From CAMFLJ01 sp963702555 (GTDB lineage: Bacteria; Actinomycetota; Acidimicrobiia; Acidimicrobiales; Acidimicrobilacustridaceae), in assembly GCA_963702555.1 (NCBI GenBank), contig CAVPCW010000014.1, positions 62,001 to 126,000 on the forward strand: DNA of 64,000 bases. Direction: 5' to 3'. Each line of letters begins with the position of its first letter. The stretch's first letter is position 1. Under the pieces are notes generated by a model. That model was not told the DNA's origin. It saw nothing but the letters and a program-made list of their open reading frames with translations, and made no database searches. Positions 33,504 to 41,320 of the stretch are shown in pieces. Both the position numbers and the translations under genes were made by a program.

Positions 33504-34517
33504 TCAGACCGGGCGGGCCAAGGTGAGGAGGAAATCGCCGTCGGGGTCGGGCCAGGTGCCCTCGACCACGAACCCACTCGCCAGGAGCTCCTCGGCCACC
33601 TGCTCGACCCGGAACTTCGACGAGATCTCGGTGTGGAGGTCCTCCCCTTCGGCGAAGCGGACCTCGAGGTCGAGGGCCTCGAGGTGCACGACCTGGTCGG
33701 TCGTCGAGCGCAGGCGCATCTCGATCCAGGCGTTCTCCGGGTCCCACAGCGCCACGTGGTCGAATGCGTCGGGCACGAAGTCGCCACCGAGCTCGGTGTT
33801 CAGCACGGCCAGCACGTTGCGGTTGAAAGCGGCGGTGACACCGGCGCTGTCGTCGTAGGCGGCGACGAGGCGGGCCGGGTCCTTGACCAGGTCGGTGCCG
33901 AGCAGGAGGCGGTCGTCGCCCGTCATCGTGGCGGCGAGGTCGCCGAGGAAGCGACGGCGCTGGGCGGGGTCGAGGTTGCCGATCGTCGAGCCGAGGAAGG
34001 CGACGAGGCGACCGTCGCCGGCGGCCGGGATGGTGCCGAGGTGCCGGTGGAAGTCGCCCACCACGGCATGCACCGCGCAGCCGTAGGCGCCGCCGATGTC
34101 GGCGGCGGCGCTGGTGAGCACCTCCTCGCTGACGTCGAAGGGGACGAACCGCTCGAGCAGGCCCATCGAGGCCATGGCGTCGAGCAGCAGGCGGGTCTTC
34201 TCGGAGGTGCCCGAGCCCAGCTCCACCAGGGTCGAGGTGCCGGCGAGGGCGACGATCTCGGGGGCGTGACGCCGGAGGATCTCCCGCTCGGCGCGGGTCG
34301 GGTAGTACTCCGGCAGTCGGGTGATCTGGTCGAACAGGATGCTGCCCTGCTCGTCGTAGAACCACACGGGGGGAAGCGCCTTCTGAGGCGCGCTCAGCCC
34401 CGCACGGACATCGCGCTCGAGGGCGTTGCGGCGGTCGTCCGGGCCGACGTGGACCTCGACGGTGACCGTGGGGGACGGGCTCTGACGACTACTGGTCACG
34501 GGCGAGGCGGGCTCCAC
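33504..34517 (-). CDS. egtD: L-histidine N(alpha)-methyltransferase
   Basis: 337-aa SAM-dependent enzyme that trimethylates histidine to hercynine, the first step of ergothioneine synthesis. Motifs: LVELGSGTSEKTRLLLDA for SAM binding, FVPFDVSEE and LVAFLGSTIGNLDP, all typical of EgtD. It overlaps the end of egtB; GTG 34517 or GTG 34499 are both possible starts, the latter sharing bases with the egtB stop region. Co-transcribed after egtB. A Cys-containing fragment follows in the same direction. Confidence 0.93.
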   Translation of the reverse strand: MEPASPVTSSRQSPSPTVTVEVHVGPDDRRNALERDVRAGLSAPQKALPPVWFYDEQGSILFDQITRLPEYYPTRAEREILRRHAPEIVALAGTSTLVELGSGTSEKTRLLLDAMASMGLLERFVPFDVSEEVLTSAAADIGGAYGCAVHAVVGDFHRHLGTIPAAGDGRLVAFLGSTIGNLDPAQRRRFLGDLAATMTGDDRLLLGTDLVKDPARLVAAYDDSAGVTAAFNRNVLAVLNTELGGDFVPDAFDHVALWDPENAWIEMRLRSTTDQVVHLEALDLEVRFAEGEDLHTEISSKFRVEQVAEELLASGFVVEGTWPDPDGDFLLTLARPV

Positions 34518-35745
34518 TGAAGGCCCACCGCGAGGCGGAGGGGAAGAAGTTGCGATACGTGGGCCGGGCGTGGCCGGCCGGAGTGGCCGAGCAGCCGCCT
34601 CGCAGCACGTGCTGGTTGACCATGAACTTGCCGTTGTACTCGCCCACCGCGCCGGCCGCCGGGCGGAACCCGGGGTAGGGCAGGTAGGCCGAGCCGGTCC
34701 ACTCCCACACCTGGCCGAGCCCCAACGCAGACTCGGCGGGCGAGGCGGTGCGGGGCTCGAGGCCCTGCCGGGGCGCGTCGGGCGCGGGCCAGGCCTCGGG
34801 TCGGTCGGTGACGACGGCCTCCCACTCCTGCTCGGTGGGGAGGCGGGCCCCGGCCCAGCGGGCGAAGGCGTCGGCCTCGAAGTGGCTCACGTGGCACACC
34901 GGCGCGTCCGGGTCGACCGGATGGACGCCGTGCAGCGTGTGCACCATCCAGGCGTCGCCCTCGGGCCACCAGTAGAGCGGGGCGTCCCAGCCGTTGGCGT
35001 TGACGGTGGCCCATCCCTCGGAGAGCCACAGGTCGGCCCGCCCGTAGCCGCCGTCGGCCATGAACGCCATCCACTCACCGTTGGTGACGGGGCGGTCCGC
35101 GAGCAGGAACGGCTCGAGGTGGGCCCGGTGGCGGGGGCCCTCGTTGTCGAAGGCGAAGCCCTCGCCGTCGTGGCCGATCTCGACGAGGCCGCCGTCGTGG
35201 GCCGACCACGTGACCTCTCGGGCGACGGACGAGGCGGCGGGCTGCTCGGCGTAGAGCGGGTGCAGCGGCGACATCCCGAGGACGTGCTTGACGTCCATGA
35301 CGAGCAGCTCCTGGTGCTGCTGCTCGTGGTGCAGGCCGAGCTCGATCAACGCCTCGACCTCGGGGCCGGGATCGGACCGGAGCAGGTCGAGCACGGCGGC
35401 GTCGACGTGGGCCCGGTAGGCGGCCACCTCGGCGATGCCCGGCCGGGTGAGAAGGCCCCGCTCGGGGCGGGGGTGCCGCTCCCCCATCCCCTCGTAGTAC
35501 GAGTTGAAGAGGAAGGCGAAGGTCGGGTCGTGGACCTCGTAGCCCGGCCGGTTCGGGCCGAGCACGAAGGCCTCGAAGAACCAGGTCGTGTGGGCCCGGT
35601 GCCACTTGGTGGGGCTCACGTCGGGCATCGACTGGACGGTCTGGTCCTCGGCGCTGAGGGGCGCGGCGAGGCGCTCCGTGTGCTCCCGCACCGCCGTGAA
35701 CCGTGCGATCGTGGCGCGCTCGGTGCGCTCTGGGCTGATCGTCAC
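34489..35745 (-). CDS. egtB: Hercynylcysteine sulfoxide synthase (ergothioneine biosynthesis)
   Basis: 418-aa non-heme iron sulfoxide synthase joining hercynine to a thiol with O2. The N-terminal DinB-like domain carries the iron ligands: WHRAHTTWFFE (His ~51) and LHHEQQHQELL (His ~139/143). The C-terminal FGE-sulfatase domain has RPVTNGEWMAF, ARLPTEQEWEA and the ending TYRNFFPSASRWAFSGARLA. GTG 35745 lies 7 nt after TACGGT, a leaderless start. No egtA, egtC or egtE is adjacent, so either those steps are encoded elsewhere or a cysteine-using variant operates. Confidence 0.95.
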   Translation of the reverse strand: MTISPERTERATIARFTAVREHTERLAAPLSAEDQTVQSMPDVSPTKWHRAHTTWFFEAFVLGPNRPGYEVHDPTFAFLFNSYYEGMGERHPRPERGLLTRPGIAEVAAYRAHVDAAVLDLLRSDPGPEVEALIELGLHHEQQHQELLVMDVKHVLGMSPLHPLYAEQPAASSVAREVTWSAHDGGLVEIGHDGEGFAFDNEGPRHRAHLEPFLLADRPVTNGEWMAFMADGGYGRADLWLSEGWATVNANGWDAPLYWWPEGDAWMVHTLHGVHPVDPDAPVCHVSHFEADAFARWAGARLPTEQEWEAVVTDRPEAWPAPDAPRQGLEPRTASPAESALGLGQVWEWTGSAYLPYPGFRPAAGAVGEYNGKFMVNQHVLRGGCSATPAGHARPTYRNFFPSASRWAFSGARLARDQ

Positions 35746-35752
35746 CGGACGG

Positions 35753-35758
35753 ACCGTA
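35753..35758 (-). promoter_or_regulatory. -10 box, leaderless start of egtB
   Basis: TACGGT on the minus strand, 7 nt before GTG 35745. Confidence 0.55.
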
Positions 35759-35900
35759 CCCCTCCCCCGTCGATGTGCGCTGTGTCCATGGTCTCCCCGA
35801 GCACGATCCTGAGCCCGATCCCTACCCGGTCTCCGCCACCGCCTGTCCTCCCGGATGTCCCCGCCGGGGCCCGGTGACGGCCGATCGGGCCCCCACCGGC

Positions 35901-35906
35901 CAGACT
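35901..35906 (+). promoter_or_regulatory. Weak -10-like box of the thioesterase gene
   Basis: CAGACT 6 nt before ATG 35913; matches the leaderless spacing, but the first base is not T. Confidence 0.3.
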
Positions 35907-35912
35907 CGGGCC

Positions 35913-36350
35913 ATGCGCGTGGACCTCGACATCTCCGGCGATCCGGCCGCCTATCCCTTCCGCCACGACATCCGGGTGCGCTTCGCGGAGACCGACGCCA
36001 TGGGGGTGCTCCACCATGCCGCCTACGTGCCCTACCTCGAGGAGGCCCGGGTCGAGTACCTGCGGGCGCTCGGGCACCCGTACCCCGACATCCGGGCCGA
36101 GGGCTACGACCTCGCCGTGCTCGAGCTGGTCACCCAGTACCGACGCTCGGCCCGCTTCGACGAGGTCGTCACCGTGCACACCCGGGTGTCGTCGTTCCGG
36201 GGGGCCAGCTTCCAGATCGACTACCTGCTCACGGTCGACGACGAGGTCTGTGCGCTGGCCGCCACCGTGCACGGCGTCGTCGACGCCAACGGCCGGGCCA
36301 CCCGCGCCCCGCAGTGGATGAAGGACCTCCTCACCACCACCACCCCCTGA
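35913..36350 (+). CDS. Acyl-CoA thioesterase (4HBT/YbgC type)
   Basis: 145-aa single hot-dog thioesterase. The active-site segment VRFAETDAMGVLHHAAYVPY contains the catalytic Asp and the H-x-A-Y pattern of the YbgC/4-hydroxybenzoyl-CoA group. ATG 35913 is chosen because the family sequence starts there; the longer frame is Pro-rich and unlike the family. Divergent from egtB and convergent with the adenosine deaminase-like gene. Likely hydrolyses short or aromatic acyl-CoA. Confidence 0.9.
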   Translation: MRVDLDISGDPAAYPFRHDIRVRFAETDAMGVLHHAAYVPYLEEARVEYLRALGHPYPDIRAEGYDLAVLELVTQYRRSARFDEVVTVHTRVSSFRGASFQIDYLLTVDDEVCALAATVHGVVDANGRATRAPQWMKDLLTTTTP

Positions 36351-36372
36351 CCACCCCGGTCGACAACCCGAA

Positions 36373-36414
36373 GTGGCTCACCGCGTGACGGATTCCGACC
36401 ACGTGGTGAGCCAC
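36373..36414. terminator. TGGCTC-arm hairpin, copy f
   Basis: Perfect 10-bp arms GTGGCTCACC (36373-36382) / GGTGAGCCAC (36405-36414), with a variable loop able to form a short inner stem. Sits between convergent genes, 22 nt after the thioesterase stop. Confidence 0.7.
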
Positions 36415-36432
36415 CTGTCGAGGGACAGTGGG

Positions 36433-37419
36433 TCAGACGACGTCGGCGTCGAGCCAGGCGGCGATGCCGGCCAGGCCGGCCTCCTTGACCTCGTCGCTGG
36501 CACCGGAGAACTCGATCGAGGCCTGCGCCATGGTGGCGATGCGGGCGTCGTCGAACCCGAACTCCTTGCGCACCAGCTCGTACTCGCCGAGCAGGTCGGG
36601 GCCGAAGAGGAGCGGGTCGTCGCCGTTGAGCGAGCAGGGCACCCCGGCATCGAGCAGAGCGGGCAGCGAGTGCTCGGCGTAGCTCGGGAAGACCGACAGC
36701 ATGATGTTGGAGGTGGGGCACACATCGAGGCAGATGCGCTCCTCGGCGAGCCGCTCGACGAGGCCGGGGACCTCCGGGCTGCGCACGCCATGACCGATAC
36801 GCACCGCACCGAGGAGGTCGATGGAGTCGAGGACGAACTGGCCGCTCTCGAGCTCGCCGGCGTGGGGCGTGATGAGCAGGCCGGCGTCCTTGGCGACCCG
36901 GAAGGGCTCCACGAAGTCGCCGGGCGGGTGGCCGACCTCGTCGTTGTGGAGGCCGAAGCTCACGACCCGACCGGTGTTGGCGGCAGCGAAGCGGGCGAGA
37001 GCCATGGCGTCGTCGTGGCTGTCGCGGACCCGGTCGACCGGCACCATCCAGCGGACCTCGATGCCGTGGCGCTCGGCGGCGGCGTCGAAGACGTCCCAGA
37101 CCAGCTCCCAGCAGGCCTCGTCGGAGTCGAAGCGGTGCCGGTAGTTGCCGGCCCAGAAGGCGGGCTCCACGTAGACCGCGCCCTGGGCCACGTGGGCCTC
37201 GCACAGCTCGTCGGCGAGGGCCTCCCAGTCCTCGCGCTCGCGCAGCACGTCGGTGGCGGCGACGTAGGTGTCGGAGAAGGCGGCGAAGCTGCCGTAGCCG
37301 CGGATGACCGGCACCTCGCGGTCGTACTTGGCCGACAGCTCGGCCAGCAGCGCCGGGCTCATGCCGGCTTCGAGGTGGAGGTGGAGGTGGGCCTTCGGGA
37401 GGGCGGCGAGATCACGCAT
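36433..37419 (-). CDS. Adenosine deaminase family protein
   Basis: 328-aa zinc deaminase of the adenosine/AMP deaminase family. Metal and catalytic motifs are complete: KAHLHLHLEAG near the N-terminus, HAGE mid-protein, RIGHGVRS, VCPTSN and SLNGDDPLLF with the two Asp. The family also includes adenine and aminodeoxyfutalosine deaminases, so adenosine is only the likeliest substrate. ATG 37419 follows TAGCCT by 7 nt (leaderless pattern), which excludes the 19-residue Arg-rich extension. Confidence 0.9.
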   Translation of the reverse strand: MRDLAALPKAHLHLHLEAGMSPALLAELSAKYDREVPVIRGYGSFAAFSDTYVAATDVLREREDWEALADELCEAHVAQGAVYVEPAFWAGNYRHRFDSDEACWELVWDVFDAAAERHGIEVRWMVPVDRVRDSHDDAMALARFAAANTGRVVSFGLHNDEVGHPPGDFVEPFRVAKDAGLLITPHAGELESGQFVLDSIDLLGAVRIGHGVRSPEVPGLVERLAEERICLDVCPTSNIMLSVFPSYAEHSLPALLDAGVPCSLNGDDPLLFGPDLLGEYELVRKEFGFDDARIATMAQASIEFSGASDEVKEAGLAGIAAWLDADVV

Positions 37420-37426
37420 GGCGGGC

Positions 37427-37432
37427 AGGCTA
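37427..37432 (-). promoter_or_regulatory. -10 box, leaderless start of the deaminase gene
   Basis: TAGCCT on the minus strand, 7 nt before ATG 37419. Confidence 0.5.
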
Positions 37433-37447
37433 GAGGCCGTCGTGCGG

Positions 37448-37483
37448 CGCGAACGTCTGCGCGCCGACGAATTCACGTTCGCG
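37448..37483. repeat. Perfect 9-bp inverted repeat
   Basis: CGCGAACGT (37448-37456) / ACGTTCGCG (37475-37483), just upstream of the deaminase promoter and downstream of the enoyl-CoA hydratase. Could be an operator or part of a terminator. Confidence 0.45.
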
Positions 37484-37490
37484 AAACCAC

Positions 37491-37524
37491 GCGCGATCCG
37501 GTCGTCATGACGGCCGGTTCGCGC
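37491..37524. terminator. Hairpin with one internal mismatch
   Basis: GCGCGA-T-CCGG (37491-37501) / CCGG-T-TCGCGC (37514-37524) with CGTC/GACG in the loop. It follows the hydratase stop on the minus strand; same plan as the hairpin at 63594. Confidence 0.5.
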
Positions 37525-37540
37525 GCCGGATCGGGAGGGG

Positions 37541-38344
37541 TCAGTCGCGGAAGACGGGCTTGCGGCCCTCGGCCCGGGCGGCGACCGATTCGTCCCAGTT
37601 CTTGGTGGTGAGCCGCACGTAGAGCTGGGCGGTCATCTCGTTGCGCATGTGGGCCCGGAAGCTCGAGGCCTCGAGGCCGGCCTGGGTCATCTTCTTGGTG
37701 AGCTCCACACCGATGCGGCTGAGGCCGGCGATCTGGTCGGCGATCTCCAGGCACGTGGGCATCAGGTCGTCGCGGCTGACGACCCGGCTCAGGAGACCGG
37801 CCCGCTCGGCCTCCTCGGCGTCCATGTCGCGTCCGGTGAGCATGAGCTCGTTCGACCGGCCCGCTCCGATGATCCGCGGCAGCAGGTACGAGAGGCCGAG
37901 CTCGGCGGCGGTGAGGCCGTTGTTGATGCCGGCAGCCCGGAAGTAGGCCTCGGGGGTGCCGATCCGGATGTCGCAGCAGGCGGCCAGGCACAGGCCGCCA
38001 CCGATGGCCGGGCCGTTGACCGCGGCGATCACCGGCTGGTGCATCTCGAGGATGCCGAGGACGACGTCGTCGAGGAGCTTGCCGGCACGGTGGGCGATGG
38101 TCGTGGGCGTGAGGCCGTCGATGTGGGGGATGGTGCCCGACATCTTCTGGTCGGCACCGGAGCAGAACCCCTCGCCCGCACCGGTGACGACCACGACGCG
38201 GGTGTCGTTGTCGTTGGCGACGCGCTCGAGCTCCTCCTTGAACGGCAGCATCACGTCGAACGCCATGGCGTTCATCCGCTCCGGGCGGTTCAGCGTGATG
38301 ACGGTGACGTGCGGAACGGGCTTGTCGACGATGACGAATGACAC
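37541..38344 (-). CDS. Enoyl-CoA hydratase/isomerase (crotonase family)
   Basis: 267-aa crotonase-fold enzyme. The oxyanion-hole segments are visible: GFCSGADQKM and NGPAIGGGLCLAACCD; FRAAGINNGLTAAELGLSYLL follows, where hydratases have their catalytic Glu. GTG 38344 has a GGGGGGA ribosome site and starts at the conserved SFVIVDKP segment; the longer frame is Arg-rich. It stands alone between the deaminase and the divergent transporter gene. Beta-oxidation-type hydration or isomerisation is likely, the substrate unknown. Confidence 0.9.
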   Translation of the reverse strand: MSFVIVDKPVPHVTVITLNRPERMNAMAFDVMLPFKEELERVANDNDTRVVVVTGAGEGFCSGADQKMSGTIPHIDGLTPTTIAHRAGKLLDDVVLGILEMHQPVIAAVNGPAIGGGLCLAACCDIRIGTPEAYFRAAGINNGLTAAELGLSYLLPRIIGAGRSNELMLTGRDMDAEEAERAGLLSRVVSRDDLMPTCLEIADQIAGLSRIGVELTKKMTQAGLEASSFRAHMRNEMTAQLYVRLTTKNWDESVAARAEGRKPVFRD

Positions 38345-38444
38345 GGTTTCCCCCCGGAAGACGACGGACCGGGGCACCCTAACCACCCGACCACCCCGCC
38401 GGTGACGGGAGCGGTCCACGGCCACCGGCTCGGTGGGCGATCGC

Positions 38445-38450
38445 TAGGGT
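38445..38450 (+). promoter_or_regulatory. Probable -10 box of the GDT1-family gene
   Basis: TAGGGT, 10 nt before ATG 38461, implying a leader of only a few bases. Confidence 0.4.
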
Positions 38451-38460
38451 CGACCCCTCC

Positions 38461-39036
38461 ATGTGGTTCCAGGCCTTCCTCATCAGCTTCGGGGTGATCT
38501 TCGTCGCCGAGCTCGGCGACAAGTCCCAGCTGATGGCGCTGGCGTTCGCCACCCGGTACAAGCCCCTGCCGATCCTCATCGGCATCACCATCGCCACGGC
38601 CGTGGTGCACGCCGTGTCGGTGCTGGTCGGCGTGCTCATCGGGGCGCGCATCCCCACCGACGCCGTCAACGTCGTCGCCGGCCTGGCGTTCCTCGGCTTC
38701 GCCTGGTGGACGTGGCGGGGCGACGAGCTCGACGACGACGAGGCCGCCAAGGTCGATCGCGACAGCCGCTCCGCCATCGTGGCCGCGAGCGTGGCGTTCT
38801 TCCTGGCCGAGCTCGGCGACAAGACCATGCTGGCCACCATCACCCTGGCCACGACCCATGGCTGGTTCGGCACCTGGCTCGGCTCGACCCTCGGCATGGT
38901 CGCCGCCGACGCCCTCGCCATCCTGCTGGGTGCCTACCTCGGCACCCGCCTCCCGGAGCGCACGATCCGCATCGGTGCCACGGTCGCCTTCGTGGTGTTC
39001 GGTGTCGTGCTCCTGGTCGAAGGACTGCGACCCTGA
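38461..39036 (+). CDS. TMEM165/GDT1 (UPF0016) family cation transporter
   Basis: 191-aa membrane protein with two repeats, each carrying the family motif: VAELGDKSQ (about 15-23) and LAELGDKTM (about 116-124), within about six TM helices. The family exports Mn2+ or exchanges Ca2+/Mn2+ for H+. An acidic loop (DELDDDEAAKVD) joins the halves. It starts at ATG 38461 with no ribosome site. Followed 50 nt later by a lipoprotein gene in the same direction. Confidence 0.92.
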   Translation: MWFQAFLISFGVIFVAELGDKSQLMALAFATRYKPLPILIGITIATAVVHAVSVLVGVLIGARIPTDAVNVVAGLAFLGFAWWTWRGDELDDDEAAKVDRDSRSAIVAASVAFFLAELGDKTMLATITLATTHGWFGTWLGSTLGMVAADALAILLGAYLGTRLPERTIRIGATVAFVVFGVVLLVEGLRP

Positions 39037-39073
39037 GGGTCCGAAGGCCCCGGTCGACCGTCGGGCCCGCCGG

Positions 39074-39079
39074 TAACGT
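39074..39079 (+). promoter_or_regulatory. -10 box, leaderless start of the lipoprotein gene
   Basis: TAACGT, 7 nt before GTG 39087. Confidence 0.5.
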
Positions 39080-39086
39080 GGCCGCC

Positions 39087-39587
39087 GTGATCCGCCCCCA
39101 CCGCTCCCGACCCTCGGCGCCGGTGCGGCGCGCCGCCACCGCCGCCGCGCTGACGGCCCTCGTCCTGCTGGCCGGGTGCAGCGGGAGCGGCGGCGACTCC
39201 GCCAAGGGGCCCGCCACCATCTCCCCCGAGAGCTCGACCACCGCCGACACCGGCTTCTCGTGCGACAGCGTCGAGCCAGGCATCGTCGTCGACCGCAGCA
39301 AGGCGGTCGTGCACTTCGACACCGAGAGCATGTGCCCGGGCTGGGTCACCGTCGAGCAGGGAACCCAGGTGACCTTCGCCAACGACGGCACGGCGGCGGC
39401 CACGGTCGTGGTCACCGCCACCCAGCTTCCCGACGCCGCCGAGATCGCCCGCTTCACCATCCCCGCCGGAGGCACCCAGCTGTTCGACACGCTCGACGTG
39501 GCGATGATGGGGTTCAGCACCGACGCCCTCCCCGGCTTCCGGGGCACCATCGAGGTCGTCGGCCCCAACGGCGAGATGCAGCACTGA
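39087..39587 (+). CDS. Cupredoxin-like lipoprotein
   Basis: 166-aa secreted lipoprotein: Arg-rich start, hydrophobic helix ending in LLAGC, Ser/Thr-rich linker, then a small beta-sandwich domain (VTVEQGTQVTFANDG, FDTLDVAMMGFSTDALPGF, GTIEV) like the cupredoxin/EfeO-type families. The usual copper His-Cys pair is not evident; Met and Cys residues are present. Convergent with the WYL regulator, one base apart. Confidence 0.7.
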   Translation: MIRPHRSRPSAPVRRAATAAALTALVLLAGCSGSGGDSAKGPATISPESSTTADTGFSCDSVEPGIVVDRSKAVVHFDTESMCPGWVTVEQGTQVTFANDGTAAATVVVTATQLPDAAEIARFTIPAGGTQLFDTLDVAMMGFSTDALPGFRGTIEVVGPNGEMQH

Positions 39588-39588
39588 C

Positions 39589-40533
39589 TCAGGGTCGGTA
39601 GAGCTCCGCCAGCTCCGCCCCGATCACGGCCATCGCCTCTCGGGCCGACGGCGGGCCGGTGATCTCGAGCATCGCCCCGAAGCCGGCGAGCTCCCCCACC
39701 ACGGCCCGCTCGGTCGGGCCGGTGACGGCGACCTCGATGCGCCCGTCGGGCGCGGGCGGGCCGGTGAGGAGCCGGGTGCCGAGCACGCGCTGCAACAGGT
39801 CCATGGCATCGGGCCGGGCGAGGCCGTGCACCTCGGCGGAGTGCCAGCGCCGCTGCATCTCCTCGCTGAACCGGGCCCACGCCTCTTCGAGGTCGAACCC
39901 CTCCGGCCGCACCGCCACCTCGGTGGTCGGGGTGGCCTCCACCACGCGGTCGACCCGGAACGTGCGCAGCCCGGCGACGGTGTCGGCCATGAGGTACCAG
40001 GTCGAGCCCTTGGCGGCGAGGCCGAGCGGGTGCACGGTGCGGACCGTCTCGGCGCCGTCGCGCGCCACGTAGGCGAGCTCGATCTGCACGCCGTCGACCA
40101 CCGCCCTCTGCACCACCGGGAGCCATGCCGGCGTCGGCGCGGTGCGCCGCGACCGGCCCCACCCGTCGGCCATCACCACCGCGGTGGAGGCCGCCTCGGC
40201 CTCGTCCCGCATCGTCTCGGGCAGCGCCCGCACCAGCTTGCGGAGCGCGGTGCGGACCTCGGGCGTCGCCGAGGCGGGGCCGGCGACCAGGAACAGTGCC
40301 CGGGCCTCGTCGGCGGTGAGGCCGCTCAGGTCGGTGCGACCGCCGCCGAGCAGCTGCCACCCTCCGTTGCGGCCCTGCTGCGAGTAGACGGGCACACCGG
40401 CCATCGACAACGCCTCGAGGTCGCGCCGGGCGGTGCGCTCGGACACCTCGAGCTCCTCGGCGACCTCGGCCGCGGTGACGCGCCCCTTGCGCTGCAGGAT
40501 GAGGAGGAGGGCGACGAGCCGGTCTGCACGCAT
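39589..40533 (-). CDS. WYL-domain transcriptional regulator (YafY family)
   Basis: 314-aa regulator with an N-terminal DeoR-like HTH (VTAAEVAEELEVSERTARRDLEAL, within residues 19-42), a WYL domain around residues 140-215 (STWYLMADT) and a C-terminal WCX-like part. It is divergent from a TIGR03086-type gene; this pairing is common in actinobacteria, so it probably controls that neighbour. A GAAGAT box lies 6 nt before ATG 40533. Confidence 0.9.
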   Translation of the reverse strand: MRADRLVALLLILQRKGRVTAAEVAEELEVSERTARRDLEALSMAGVPVYSQQGRNGGWQLLGGGRTDLSGLTADEARALFLVAGPASATPEVRTALRKLVRALPETMRDEAEAASTAVVMADGWGRSRRTAPTPAWLPVVQRAVVDGVQIELAYVARDGAETVRTVHPLGLAAKGSTWYLMADTVAGLRTFRVDRVVEATPTTEVAVRPEGFDLEEAWARFSEEMQRRWHSAEVHGLARPDAMDLLQRVLGTRLLTGPPAPDGRIEVAVTGPTERAVVGELAGFGAMLEITGPPSAREAMAVIGAELAELYRP

Positions 40534-40595
40534 GTCCGGATCTTCTCACCCAACCCGGTCAGAGGATGGCCGGTTTGAGGGAAGATGCTCCTCCC

Positions 40596-41255
40596 ATGGA
40601 CACCACCGACATCGACACCAACCCCACCGCCGAGCCCCCGGCGGACCTCGACCCCCGGCCCCAGCTCACGCAGGCCCTCGCCACGGCCCGAGCGGTGGTC
40701 ACCGACGTCGGCCCGGACGAGCTTCCCCGTCCGACGCCCTGCGGCGAGATGGACGTCGAGGCGCTCGTCGGCCACCTCGTCGCCGTGGTCGACCGCATCG
40801 AGGCCCTCGGTCGCCGGGGCGACGTCGGCGAGGTGCCGCCCGAGGTGCAGGTGCCGCTCGAGGGGCTGCCCAGCCGATGGGACTCCGCCGCCGAGGCCGC
40901 CATCACCGCCTGGTCCGACGACACCACCCTCGACCGCCAGGTCCGGGTGCCCTGGGACACCCTCTCGGGACGCGACGCCGTGGCCATCTACGTGAACGAG
41001 CTCACGGTCCACACCTGGGACCTCGCCCGGGCCACCGACCGCTCCCCCGTGTGGGACCCGGACGTGGTGGCCCTCAGCACGACCGCCATCCACCAGCAGC
41101 TGCCCTCCGCCGAGCGACAGGCCATGTGGGCCGAGTTCGCGGCCCATCTGCCGCCGGAGGTGCCCTTCGCCGCGCCGTTCGGCGACGCCGTCGCCGTGCC
41201 GGCCGATGCGCCCGCGATCGACCGCCTGGTGGCATGGAACGGCCGCCGCCCCTGA
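40596..41255 (+). CDS. TIGR03086-type DinB/maleylpyruvate-isomerase-like protein
   Basis: 219-aa member of the mycothiol-dependent DinB-like superfamily: four-helix bundle with PTPCGEMDVEALVGHLVAVVD near the start, then NELTVHTWDLARATDR, where His residues bind a divalent metal. The function of this subfamily is not established; relatives use mycothiol or detoxify electrophiles. ATG 40566, ten codons earlier, is an alternative start. Divergent from the WYL regulator. Confidence 0.85.
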   Translation: MDTTDIDTNPTAEPPADLDPRPQLTQALATARAVVTDVGPDELPRPTPCGEMDVEALVGHLVAVVDRIEALGRRGDVGEVPPEVQVPLEGLPSRWDSAAEAAITAWSDDTTLDRQVRVPWDTLSGRDAVAIYVNELTVHTWDLARATDRSPVWDPDVVALSTTAIHQQLPSAERQAMWAEFAAHLPPEVPFAAPFGDAVAVPADAPAIDRLVAWNGRRP

Positions 41256-41264
41256 CCCACCCCA

Positions 41265-41315
41265 CCTCTGTGGCTCACGTCGTCAGGTCATGCCTGACCG
41301 GGTGAGCCACGGAGG
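41265..41315. terminator. TGGCTC-arm hairpin, copy g
   Basis: CCTCTGTGGCTCAC (41265-41278) / GTGAGCCACGGAGG (41302-41315) with an inner TCAGG/CCTGA stem. Lies in the 65-bp gap between convergent genes. Almost the same sequence as copy c at 16003. Confidence 0.75.
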
Positions 41316-41320
41316 GCGGG

